The notes beneath the pieces were generated by a model. The model made no database searches and had not been told where the DNA came from. It was given only the letters and a program-made list of their open reading frames with translations. A DNA stretch of 32,632 nt from positions 1 through 32,632 of the forward strand of contig PBMP01000047.1 in the NCBI GenBank assembly GCA_002722705.1. The letters are read 5' to 3'. The translations under genes and the position numbers were made by a program. The DNA comes from Pseudobdellovibrionaceae bacterium (GTDB lineage: Bacteria; Bdellovibrionota; UBA1018; UBA6935). Positions 8,327-17,597 of this stretch are shown here, in pieces; position 1 is the first letter of the stretch; the number at the start of each line of letters is the position of its first letter.

Positions 8327-8443
8327 CTTCTTCCCCCAAAATTTAGATTACTACTGTATCGTTGATTTTTAAAAACCACTAGGCATTTTCTACCTCGTTT
8401 CAATGAAATATTTTTTTGAAATAATGAAGGAAGGAGTCAGTGA

Positions 8444-8902
8444 ATGCGTTCAAATTCAAGCCACCTCAAACAAATTGCTCAACAGCAAGTTGATTTCCAA
8501 CGAGCTGAAAATGAACTCAAACGAAGCAACCAACTCGAAATGGATGAGATTCGTAGCCGGCACAAACGAGAGATTGAAAGGCTTGTATATCATGGGCAAA
8601 ACCAAATTGAAGATTTGAAAAATGCCTATGATCTTCAATTTTCTGAAGAAGCGACTCTTTTGCAAGAAAAACTCGAAGAAATTCGAGAGGAGAATGAAAA
8701 AAAAATAGAAGCTGAATCAATGGAACATGATCAAACGTTTGCTCAGCTTCAAGAAAGAAATCGAAGTCAAATTACCAATTTAAGAAACAAGCATCAGGAG
8801 CGAATAGAAAAGCTAAGAAATGAACATGAAGAAACGACGAAAATTCTAGCTCAAAAAGCTCTAGAGGCGAGAAGAAACATTGAAAGGAAGATGGAATCAT
8901 GA
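8444..8902 (+). CDS. coiled-coil protein, unknown
   Basis: This 152-residue protein is almost entirely charged and helical (Glu, Lys, Arg, Gln and Asn with regularly spaced Leu and Ile). The heptad pattern runs from about residue 15 to the C-terminus. There is no signal peptide, no membrane segment and no cysteine. Recurring Q-N/R-[RK]-H-[KE] blocks such as IRSRHKREIERL, LRNKHQERIEKL and LRNEHEETTKIL look like an internal repeat of a rod-forming helix. The start is supported by AAGGAG (8431-8436). It overlaps the next gene by ATGA, so both are made together. I do not recognise a family; a cytoplasmic structural or scaffold role is possible, but rod-like low-complexity sequences carry little functional information. 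Confidence 0.75.
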   Translation: MRSNSSHLKQIAQQQVDFQRAENELKRSNQLEMDEIRSRHKREIERLVYHGQNQIEDLKNAYDLQFSEEATLLQEKLEEIREENEKKIEAESMEHDQTFAQLQERNRSQITNLRNKHQERIEKLRNEHEETTKILAQKALEARRNIERKMES

Positions 8903-9129
8903 TCCCTACTTATGGAAGAAATGCAAAAATTCAAGATGAATCACTAAGCCCTGCATCAGGTGCAAAAGCTCACCCTAATGAGGAAAAAGGAGGGATGAGA
9001 ATCAACGGCTTTCAACAAGTTTTAGATTTATTAAGAGCTGCAGATCCAGAGTTTAGAGAGTCTCTTTTAAGAAGAATGCAAAAACACGACCCTCAACTTG
9101 TTGACTCTCTAAGACGTTCTTTGTACTAG
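8899..9129 (+). CDS. 76-residue helical-repeat protein, unknown (FliG-like pattern)
   Basis: This small protein is coupled to the coiled-coil gene by a 4-base ATGA overlap. The first 32 residues are polar and probably disordered. The rest reads as amphipathic helices with two similar units, DPEFRESLLRRM and DPQLVDSLRRSL, preceded by FQQVLDLLRAA. A DPxLxxxLxxxM spacing is known from the middle domain of the flagellar switch protein FliG and from the MgtE N-terminal domain, so this may be a single detached repeat of that kind. The resemblance is by eye only. There is no signal peptide or cysteine. Its last 21 bases overlap the convergent Ppx/GppA gene. Confidence 0.65.
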   Translation: MIPTYGRNAKIQDESLSPASGAKAHPNEEKGGMRINGFQQVLDLLRAADPEFRESLLRRMQKHDPQLVDSLRRSLY

Positions 9130-10008
9130 GCCATATCTCAGGCCTCGTGTACTGACATGGAGTTTTTCTACCTCAAAATAAACCATCGATCTCCATAAAA
9201 TAATCGCACCGGCTAAAAGGACATCTGCGCGTTTTGGGTGGATTCCTACAAGTTCTTTTCTTTCCTCGATCGTTCGCCATTTTAATTCATTAACCATTCG
9301 ATGCAAATCAGAGGGCCGAAGGACTAAGTTTTCGATCTTTGAAGGATCAAACTCAGAAAGCCCAAGCCACCACTGCGCAAGTGTGACTGCCGTTCCTGCA
9401 ACAGCAATCCAAGTTTTTTTATGAATCCATTTTTTCTTCAATAAAGAGAGAGCACTCAACTGACGGTCGATTTCATCTTGTGCGGACCAAAACTCTTGGT
9501 CTGCCACAGGGTCCTCTTTTAAAAAACCTTCTGTAATTCTAACACTTCCAAGATCTAAACTTTTCCCATCAGATTTGGACTGAAACTCCGTGCTCCCTCC
9601 TCCAATATCAATAACAATACAATCAGAAGGATCATAAAAAGGAAGTAATGCCCCTAAAAAAGAAGTGCTAGCCTCCTCTTCTCCCGACAATGTAATAAAC
9701 TTAAATCCAGTTTCTTTCTCTATTCGGTCAAAAAACAAAACTGCATTATGAGCAGCCCTAGATTGAGCAGTACCGACACATATTACCTCTGAGGGATCTA
9801 AATCATAAGAGAGTACAATGTCTCGATATTTTTTAAGACAAGACACAGTTCTTTCCATTGCTTCGGGAACCAGTCCTTTTCCTTCAAAGATTCCTTCCCC
9901 CAAACGAACAACTTCAGATTGATCCGTAAGAACCTCAAGGTCTTTTCCTTGCTCACAAACAAGAAGGAGGCAAGTATTTGTTCCTAAATCAATAGCCGCT
10001 TTTCTCAC
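9109..10008 (-). CDS. Ppx/GppA family exopolyphosphatase
   Basis: This 299-residue member of the ASKHA fold family hydrolyses terminal phosphates of polyphosphate and/or pppGpp. Visible motifs are the phosphate-1 loop AAIDLGTNTCLLL (4-16), LSGEEEASTSFLGA, the phosphate-2 loop VIDIGGGSTEF, AVAGTAVTLA, the HPKRADVLLAGAIIL helix and the terminal STRGLRYGL. Length matches the short form lacking the C-terminal HD-like domain of E. coli Ppx and GppA (about 500). The start is GTG, overlapping the upstream lipoprotein stop as GTGA. Sequence alone does not separate polyphosphatase from pppGpp phosphatase. It is the last gene of the operon that begins with gatC. Confidence 0.92.
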   Translation of the reverse strand: MRKAAIDLGTNTCLLLVCEQGKDLEVLTDQSEVVRLGEGIFEGKGLVPEAMERTVSCLKKYRDIVLSYDLDPSEVICVGTAQSRAAHNAVLFFDRIEKETGFKFITLSGEEEASTSFLGALLPFYDPSDCIVIDIGGGSTEFQSKSDGKSLDLGSVRITEGFLKEDPVADQEFWSAQDEIDRQLSALSLLKKKWIHKKTWIAVAGTAVTLAQWWLGLSEFDPSKIENLVLRPSDLHRMVNELKWRTIEERKELVGIHPKRADVLLAGAIILWRSMVYFEVEKLHVSTRGLRYGLVQRTS

Positions 10009-10394
10009 TTCTCTAAGTTCTTTAATTTCACTTTTAGTTTAAACATTTCTTTATCAAGATTTTCGTACTTCTCTTTCCAATACTTAACTTCCTGCTCTAA
10101 TTCAGCAATCCTTTTGTTTCTTTCATGAGCTAAACTATAATAACCCTCAGAAAAAGTTTCTGTTTCTGGAGAATAAACACCAACTCTGGTTTCTCCATCT
10201 ACAATTCCCCTTACTCGAAACTTTCCATCTTCTACTTTTTCAGCTTCAACAACTTGTACATCATAAGATTTTCCAGGGTAGGCTTTTTCTTGCCAATAAC
10301 GAGCTGCTTGTTCTTTCGCCTGCCTTTTCATTTTCGAAGAAGAACAACCAACTATACTCATCGCTAAAATTAATAAAATCCAAAAATTTTTCAT
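10005..10394 (-). CDS. putative lipoprotein with C-terminal coiled coil
   Basis: This 129-residue protein has a lipoprotein signal: a short hydrophobic stretch (3-16) and a lipobox ending at C17 in SIVGCSSSK. The central part (about 40-90) is beta-like (YDVQVVEAEKVEDGKFRVRGIV). The C-terminal 40 residues form a strongly charged leucine-containing coiled coil (RNKRIAELEQEVKYWKEKYE). After lipidation it would sit on the periplasmic face of the outer or inner membrane. Ser residues after the Cys, rather than Asp, favour outer-membrane sorting by the E. coli Lol rule. The start is supported by AAAGGAGC. It lies 13 bases after the AsmA fragment and overlaps the Ppx gene by 4 bases. No family recognised. 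Confidence 0.7.
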   Translation of the reverse strand: MKNFWILLILAMSIVGCSSSKMKRQAKEQAARYWQEKAYPGKSYDVQVVEAEKVEDGKFRVRGIVDGETRVGVYSPETETFSEGYYSLAHERNKRIAELEQEVKYWKEKYENLDKEMFKLKVKLKNLEK

Positions 10395-10407
10395 TGTTTA
10401 TGCTCCT

Positions 10408-12213
10408 TTAAAAAAATTTTTTAAAAAGTTTTTTTGCTTTATCTAGTCCCTGTTTTTTAACTGCATTACTTTTCTTCTTCACTTCATTCCGAACTCGTGC
10501 TTTTGCTGCTCCCGACATATTCTGGGTAGCTACCTGAACTAAATAACCAGGAATTTCACCATATTGGTAGCACGGAGAAGATAACTTACAACCCACACTC
10601 ACTGGAACTTGAAAGAACTTCCCTTTCTGAGAAAGAACATGCTCTACTTTATTTCCAGCCACAGTAACACTTAAATCATGGGCTTTTGTTAAATTAAAAC
10701 GATCAATAATATCCCATTTTGCTTCGATTGCTTCTGTTAAAAAATTAACTTTAGTATTTCCACTCAAATCAACACCTTTTTTCTCTTTAGCTTTTGCATA
10801 AAATACTGGTGCGAAAAAGATTCCGTTTTTCATAGAAAACGAAGATTTCATATACTCAAACTCAGCTTTAGTATTTTTAGGGTTTTTTAGAGATTTCCCT
10901 TTTAATCCAGGAATCTTTTTTCCTACTTGATCAATTGAACCATTCACACCTTCGGTCACCATACGAGTTACGTCAATCGATGCAAAAACTGCATCTTTTG
11001 CAAAAAAACTCCCATTTAAGACAAAATTCTTGATTACAAGATTTTTGTTAAAACTAACACCTTTTCCTTGTGTTGATAAATCAACGATACCGTAAACTGT
11101 ATTTTTAAAAAGCTGCAACTGAGATTCAACAGCCTTCTTTAAGTCAAATTTTTTAACTTTTACAGAAAGATCATATTCAGGTCTCACTTTCTTTAAATTT
11201 AAAGAAAGTGAGCTCTCAAAAATTCCATCAAAAACTTCAAAATTAAATTTTTCTACTGCTCCGATTAAATTCTTAAAAGACATCTTTGATTGTATCTTTT
11301 TTACAGATACTTTTTTTGCAACTAAAACCGGAATATTCACCGTTATCTTTGCAGACGCTTTTTTTAATAAATCATTTTTACGTAAAGGCGCTAAAGCCAA
11401 ATCTAGATCTTCTTCTTTTACAGGAATAGCGGGATTTACATTTTCTCCTTTTCCCTCTTTAGATTTCACTATTTTTTGAGGCTTATTTTCATTAAATTTA
11501 ACCCATTGATCCAAATCCATTCCAGAAGAAGTGAGGTCCAAGACTAACTCAGGAGTCACAAAAGACTTCAAATATCCCATGACTAACAAATCATTACCAG
11601 GAGCATTGACTTTTAATTTAATCTTTTCAATTTGATCTGTTGTTATTTTAAGATCTAAATCAAGCTTACCTTTCGCTTTTAACATAGGATGAGTAAGACC
11701 TACATTTTGAACTCCAAGCAATAATTCATATTTCAATTGATCTGATGCTCCAAAAATTTTTCCTTTTAAATCAGCATCTCCAGAAAGACTTACTCCTTTC
11801 ATCGAAGGTAAAATTTCCTCCCAGCCATTCAATCCAATCTTTTCTGAAGAAAATGCCAAATTCAATTTTTTTACATCTTTATCAACATCAGAGATTTTTC
11901 CATTCGCTTTCAATTTAAATTCATGAAACTCAAAATTCATTTTTTCAAGAGTCATTTCTTTAGGTGTTAAACGTGAAATAATCATTAAATGTAATGGAAC
12001 TCCGGACTGCTTATCAAAAGTCTGAGGAATAGAAATTTTTAAAGCATTTAAATCAGCATTTAAAAGTAAATCAACCCATTGAAACGTTCCATTATTAAGT
12101 TCAGGTTTCAATGTTCCTGAAATCTCAAATGGCCCATTAAGACTAATATCTTTTCCAACTTTTGTAGACAATTCTGCCCACAGTCTAAACGAAGTAGGGT
12201 GAGATAAGGACAA
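10408..12213 (-). CDS. AsmA family protein, C-terminal part of an interrupted gene
   Basis: This 601-residue open frame is the continuation of the AsmA gene at 12238-12795. The two lie in exactly the same frame (starts 582 bases apart, 194 codons), separated by one TAG and eight sense codons. The nominal TTG start at 12213 has no good ribosome site, so it is unlikely to be a real independent start. The sequence is a long run of short beta strands and amphipathic repeats typical of AsmA-like, VPS13-related lipid-transfer proteins. It has an SLSGDADLKGKIFG-type core, a KNGIFFAPVFYAKAKEKKGVDLSG segment, and a basic C-terminus rich in lysine. AsmA proteins span the periplasm and help lipid movement to the outer membrane. 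Translated only up to the TAG, the product would be truncated and probably inactive. Confidence 0.85.
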   Translation of the reverse strand: MSLSHPTSFRLWAELSTKVGKDISLNGPFEISGTLKPELNNGTFQWVDLLLNADLNALKISIPQTFDKQSGVPLHLMIISRLTPKEMTLEKMNFEFHEFKLKANGKISDVDKDVKKLNLAFSSEKIGLNGWEEILPSMKGVSLSGDADLKGKIFGASDQLKYELLLGVQNVGLTHPMLKAKGKLDLDLKITTDQIEKIKLKVNAPGNDLLVMGYLKSFVTPELVLDLTSSGMDLDQWVKFNENKPQKIVKSKEGKGENVNPAIPVKEEDLDLALAPLRKNDLLKKASAKITVNIPVLVAKKVSVKKIQSKMSFKNLIGAVEKFNFEVFDGIFESSLSLNLKKVRPEYDLSVKVKKFDLKKAVESQLQLFKNTVYGIVDLSTQGKGVSFNKNLVIKNFVLNGSFFAKDAVFASIDVTRMVTEGVNGSIDQVGKKIPGLKGKSLKNPKNTKAEFEYMKSSFSMKNGIFFAPVFYAKAKEKKGVDLSGNTKVNFLTEAIEAKWDIIDRFNLTKAHDLSVTVAGNKVEHVLSQKGKFFQVPVSVGCKLSSPCYQYGEIPGYLVQVATQNMSGAAKARVRNEVKKKSNAVKKQGLDKAKKLFKKFF

Positions 12214-12237
12214 ATTTTCAAATTCTACATTAAGATC

Positions 12238-12795
12238 CTAGATATCATTTTGTATCGAATCTTTTAAATCTTCATAAAAAACATGTGCTTTATTTAAATT
12301 CAAACTCAAACGAGCTTTTGCCATAATAGAAGGAATTTCAACTGATTCTGAATCTTTTTTTACTGGGGCTTGATTAGATCCTTCTCTAACTTCAGTATTT
12401 TCTTTAAGAACAGAACTATTTTTTTCGACAAGATTAAGTAAATTTATTTTTCCATCTTTATTTTTACGAACCCATATTTGAGGTTGATCAAATTCAACTC
12501 GAACATGAGGAGATCCCACTAAAAAAGAATAGAAAGAAATATTTAACCAAGCTCGATCTACTGAAACAATTTTTGTTTGTAAATCTTTAACTTCAACACC
12601 ATTAATTTCAATTAAAACCCTTCCCCATAAAGAAAGTTTTAATTTTCCAATTTTTATTTTTCCGTTAATCTGTTCTTCAACCATCTGTTCTAACTGTGGT
12701 CGATAGTCATTTACATCAACTACCATAGGAATGACTGCCATCGCAGCAACTAATAAAACGACAATACTCCCAAAAACAGTTGCAATTTTTTTCAT
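12238..12795 (-). CDS. AsmA family protein, N-terminal part of an interrupted gene
   Basis: The 185-residue N-terminal part starts with an inner-membrane anchor (about residues 4-26). The AsmA N-terminal motif DVNDYRPQLEQMVEEQINGKI follows, then ISFYSFLVGSPHVRVEFDQPQIWVRKNKDGKINLL, the family's conserved block (cited in overlapping pieces). It ends at TAG (12238-12240) in the middle of what should be a continuous strand region. Immediately after the stop, the same frame reads DLNVEFENLSLSHPTSFRL, which is typical AsmA sequence. If TAG were a sense codon the protein would be 795 residues. The gene starts 12 bases after gatB, with a weak ribosome site, in the same operon. Interpretation: point nonsense mutation, sequencing error or, less likely, readthrough. 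Confidence 0.88.
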   Translation of the reverse strand: MKKIATVFGSIVVLLVAAMAVIPMVVDVNDYRPQLEQMVEEQINGKIKIGKLKLSLWGRVLIEINGVEVKDLQTKIVSVDRAWLNISFYSFLVGSPHVRVEFDQPQIWVRKNKDGKINLLNLVEKNSSVLKENTEVREGSNQAPVKKDSESVEIPSIMAKARLSLNLNKAHVFYEDLKDSIQNDI

Positions 12796-12807
12796 GAAAT
12801 CTCAGCC

Positions 12808-14272
<1,465 letters not shown>

Positions 14273-14280
<8 letters not shown>

Positions 14281-15727
14281 GATACCTCTCCTTTTGAAAA
14301 TGGTGAGCAACTTTCAAAACTTTTTCATCTGCAAACGGGGAACCGATAAGGTGTAAACCAATTGAAAGACCATCCTCCTGAGTCCCACAAGGGACACTTA
14401 ATGCCGGCAACCCAGATAAACTTGCAGGAATTGTAAAGATATCCATCAAATACATTTGAAGAGGGTTTTCAAGCATTGCACCTCGTTTAAAAGCCACTGT
14501 AGGTGCAACAGGCCCAGCAATAACATCAACTTTTTTAAATGCCTCATCAAAATCATTTCGAATCAGGCGCCTCACTTTACAAGCTTTTGAATAATAGGCA
14601 TCGTAATAACCACTTGAAAGAGCATACGTTCCTAAAATAATTCGACGCTTCACTTCAGCTCCAAATTGACTTCTTACTTTTTCATAAAATTCGTCAAGAG
14701 TCGCTGATTCATTCGCTCCATCTGGTCGAGTTCCAAAACGAACCCCATCAAATCGAGCTAAATTGCTAGAAGCTTCACTCACTGCCACCACATAGTAAGT
14801 AGACACTGCATATTCGGTATGCGGAAGACTAATATCAACTAAAGTCGCACCCTTCGATTCAAACCAACGAAGAGATTCTTCTACTGACTTACGAACAGAA
14901 TCTTCCACACCTTCTACGAAGTATTCCTTTGGAACGCCTACTTTCAATGACTTCCAATCCATAGGCTTAGAAATCTCGGAAGACCATGCTCCTACACTTT
15001 CAGAAGAAGAAGTTGAATCGTAAATATCTTTACCTGACATCACTTCAGCAACCAAAGCAGCATCCTCTACCGTTTTTGCAAAAGGCCCTACTTGATCTAA
15101 AGAAGAAGCAAAAGCAACGACTCCGAAACGGCTCACTCTTCCATAAGTTGGTTTATATCCTACCACTCCACAAAAACTTGCGGGCAATCGAATCGAACCT
15201 CCCGTATCAGTTCCCAAAGAAGTCAAACAAAGGTCGGCTCCAACTGCAGTTGCAGACCCACCACTACTTCCTCCAGGAACTCTCTCTGGATGAGTTGGAT
15301 GCTCAACTGGACCAAATGCAGAATTCTCATTTGAACTCCCCATTGCAAATTCATCTAAATTTAACTTACCAAGACTGAGAGCACCTGCTTTTTCTAAACG
15401 CTCAACACAGGTTGCAGTATATGGTGCAACATAATTTTCAAGCATTTTAGAAGCGCATGTAGTTTTAACTCCATCGATATTTAGAAGATCCTTAATTCCC
15501 ATCGGCATTCCCAAAAGAGGATATTTTTCAAAAGCATCTTTATCTGAAAAAATAATTTTTTCTACTTTCTTTGCCTGATCCAATACTCGATCTTCACATA
15601 TATCTAAATACGCATTGTGCTTACTTTTTTTTATTTGATCTAAATAAAATTGAGTCACCTCTACGGGAGAAAATTTTTTGGAACGATATCCTTCACGAAT
15701 TTCACTAAACTTAGAAAACGAATTCAT
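14273..15727 (-). CDS. gatA: aspartyl/glutamyl-tRNA amidotransferase subunit A
   Basis: GatA (484 residues) is the amidase-signature subunit that hydrolyses glutamine and passes ammonia to GatB. The Ser-cisSer-Lys triad is complete and at the numbering known for characterised GatA: K79 in GMPMGIKD, S154 in VPGGSSGGS and S178 in GTDTGGSIRLP. The surrounding signature (LGKLNLDEFAMGSSNENS, CGVVGYKPTYGRVSRFG) is intact, and the C-terminal SLSGLPALSVPCG segment is conserved. Start ATG 15727 has GGAG upstream. It follows gatC by 15 bases and overlaps gatB by 8, consistent with balanced translation of the trimer. Confidence 0.97.
14288..14293 (-). promoter_or_regulatory. ribosome binding site fixing the gatB start
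   Basis: On the minus strand AAGGAG lies seven bases before the ATG at 14280, inside the last codons of gatA. No comparable site precedes the earlier in-frame start at 14310, so this decides the gatB start. Confidence 0.75.
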
Positions 15728-15742
15728 TACTGTTCTTTCTCC

Positions 15743-16042
15743 TTAAAGAATTTGGGGGACCTTAAATCCATCATAAAGTTGATCAGGAGCGGAGTCTAAA
15801 ATCTTAGGGTTTCCTTCCTCATTCAAAAAAGGTTCCGCTGCAACATCCTCACGTAGAGACAAAATTTGATCATGAGGATTAATCATGGGTTCAACGCCAT
15901 CTACATTTACTTCAGAAATTTTCTCGATGTATCCTAAAATTTGTCCCAACTGTTCTGTAAATGAAGACTTTTCTTCTTTGCTTAGGGCGAGTCGAGCAAG
16001 AGACGCAACTTTCTCGGTCAACTGGACATCTACTTTTGCCAT
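15743..16042 (-). CDS. gatC: aspartyl/glutamyl-tRNA amidotransferase subunit C
   Basis: GatC (99 residues) wraps around the GatA-GatB interface and is needed for stable assembly. Recognisable features are the N-terminal helix VEKVASLARLAL-like segment (here LTEKVASLARLALSKEE), QLGQILGYIEKISEVNVDGVEP, and the C-terminal LREDVAAEP and DGFKVPQIL tail. Length is typical (about 95-100). It is the first gene of the gatCAB-asmA-lipoprotein-ppx run. The start is supported by AAGGAG in the leader. The 182-base gap upstream, shared with the divergent gene at 16225, must hold the operon promoter. A TATAAA-like element is present there, but I could not fix a convincing -35. Confidence 0.95.
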   Translation of the reverse strand: MAKVDVQLTEKVASLARLALSKEEKSSFTEQLGQILGYIEKISEVNVDGVEPMINPHDQILSLREDVAAEPFLNEEGNPKILDSAPDQLYDGFKVPQIL

Positions 16043-16224
16043 AAAAACATCTCCTTAACGATGAAATCAACGGCCGTTACCTTACCCAATTCTAGTCTGA
16101 AATGCACTCCTTTAGATTAAAACAGACTTTTTATATCTGGTTTATACAAACTTTCATTATCCAACTTAAAAACTCAGTTTTCACGATAGACTCCCACTTC
16201 AACTTTTGTTAAGTAACCCAACGT

Positions 16225-17526
16225 ATGATTGTGATTATAAAATTATTGATCTCTCTTTTTATGTCCTCAGCTTTTTGCTCAAGTGAGTTTTTTCAAGTGG
16301 GACAAGAAAACGGAGATATTGTTCTTAAAAAAAACGGTAAAAAGATCCGTCATATCAAAAGTCCATTGAGTTTTGATCATCCTTGGTTTCACCTCATTGA
16401 AACCCCTGACCGAAAACCACTCATTTGGATCACACATGATTCAATAAACCATCATGGAAGACAATTCTATACGGGCCGTCCAGCTCCTCTTTTTCTCTGG
16501 GACCTCGAAATAAATAAAATAAAAAAAATTGATTCGATTTTATACGACAACAACTCTCACCCTTTTCGAATGATGAGCGGAATCGGTGTAATCTTTTACA
16601 GAAGAGATCAATATAGTGGTGATCTTCAGTCATTTTTATTAAAATATACGGTAGATCGTAAACCCAAAACAATCTCCTTAGAACCACCCAAGGAAAAAAA
16701 CTACAATCTGCGCGCATGGGAAACAGCAGATCAAAAAATTGTTATTTCGAGTTTCAAAATTTTCAGTAACTTCAGTGAAATAATGCTTAAGTGGTATGAT
16801 TCAAAAACCGGCAAAGAAATCAGAAGTATTAATTTATTTGATTTTAATCATTCAAAAACCGGAGATCCTCTTGGAGAAGACTACGAAATCAATGGATTCC
16901 ATCAAACTACAGAAACAGATTTTTTTATTTCTCTTCAGTTTCAAAAAAACAACAAATCGAAAATTTTTTATTTCCACAAAGGAACTTTTCAGGACGTAAC
17001 ACCTAATTTAATGCCCAGATTCATCCGGTTTTTACCATCCGACACAGCTCTTCCTCGCTTTATCGGTGCAAATCAAAACATTACGCGTACATCACCTCCG
17101 ATCATAAATAAAATAGACCTTCTTAAAGAACATCATCCTAACGTCATTCAAAGCTTTGGATTAGAAACCGAAGGTTTTCCTTTTTTAAAAGAAGAACTTT
17201 ACGCCAAACCAATAGACCAAAAACAAAAACTTTTTTTGGAAAATCTTTACAAAAAAAATAACCTCAACCCAAAGTCCCCTTATTTAAACACAGAAGTATT
17301 AAAAAGAATTGGCTCTGAGTTTACAGCCGAACTTAGCGGAGTTGACGACGAATTATTAGAAAAATACCTAGGAATCAAAAGAATAAAATCTACAACACAA
17401 TACACTTACTTCCCAGTAAAAGAAAAAGAGTTCCTATTAGACACATTAGTAAGAATTTGGACTCCCATTACCTGCGACGCTCTCTTTTTACTTCACTCAC
17501 ACACCCTACCTGAAAAAGTTAAATAA
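16225..17526 (+). CDS. secreted protein of unknown function, possibly beta-propeller-like
   Basis: This 433-residue protein has a signal peptide (about residues 1-18, SLFMSSAFCSSEFF). The N-terminal two-thirds consist of short beta strands with repeated aromatic and turn motifs (PLIWITHDSI, LFLWDLEINKIKKID, LLKYTVDRKPKTI, LKWYDSKTGKEIRSINLF, KIFYFHKGTFQDV). This is what one expects of a propeller-like fold with about five or six blades. The last 120 residues are more helical (LENLYKKNNLNPKSPYLN, GVDDELLEKYLG). No catalytic motif or lipobox is evident, and I do not recognise the family. It is a single gene, divergent from gatC and convergent with pcrA. The start ATG 16225 has only a weak ribosome site; ATG 16261 would remove most of the signal peptide and is less likely. 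Confidence 0.7.
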   Translation: MIVIIKLLISLFMSSAFCSSEFFQVGQENGDIVLKKNGKKIRHIKSPLSFDHPWFHLIETPDRKPLIWITHDSINHHGRQFYTGRPAPLFLWDLEINKIKKIDSILYDNNSHPFRMMSGIGVIFYRRDQYSGDLQSFLLKYTVDRKPKTISLEPPKEKNYNLRAWETADQKIVISSFKIFSNFSEIMLKWYDSKTGKEIRSINLFDFNHSKTGDPLGEDYEINGFHQTTETDFFISLQFQKNNKSKIFYFHKGTFQDVTPNLMPRFIRFLPSDTALPRFIGANQNITRTSPPIINKIDLLKEHHPNVIQSFGLETEGFPFLKEELYAKPIDQKQKLFLENLYKKNNLNPKSPYLNTEVLKRIGSEFTAELSGVDDELLEKYLGIKRIKSTTQYTYFPVKEKEFLLDTLVRIWTPITCDALFLLHSHTLPEKVK

Positions 17527-17575
17527 TTTTTTCAAAAACAGAATTTTTAAATACCTTATTTAACAATGAAATCAT

Positions 17576-17593
17576 AAAACGCTTTGGAAAAGC
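17576..17593 (-). terminator. possible weak terminator after pcrA
   Basis: Reading the minus strand, GCTTT-TCC-AAAGC (17593-17581) forms a 5-bp stem followed by GTTTT. It lies just beyond the pcrA stop in a 71-base convergent gap. The stem is short and AT-rich, so support is limited. Confidence 0.3.
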
Positions 17594-17597
17594 TTCA

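Noticed and set aside
8403..8618. Open frame of 71 codons overlapping the start of the coiled-coil gene
   Set aside because: It has no ribosome site, it is out of frame with the well-supported coiled-coil gene, and its composition looks like a shadow of that gene.
9123..9152. Hairpin AGGCC/GGCCT flanked by GTAC repeats at the convergent ends of the 76-residue gene and ppx
   Set aside because: The stem is only 5 bp plus a non-contiguous GTAC pair, no T tract follows on either strand, and it lies inside coding sequence.
12238..12240. TAG as a reassigned sense codon or pyrrolysine
   Set aside because: TAG ends several intact genes in this window, and no suppressor tRNA or recoding element is visible here, so a general reassignment is not supported.
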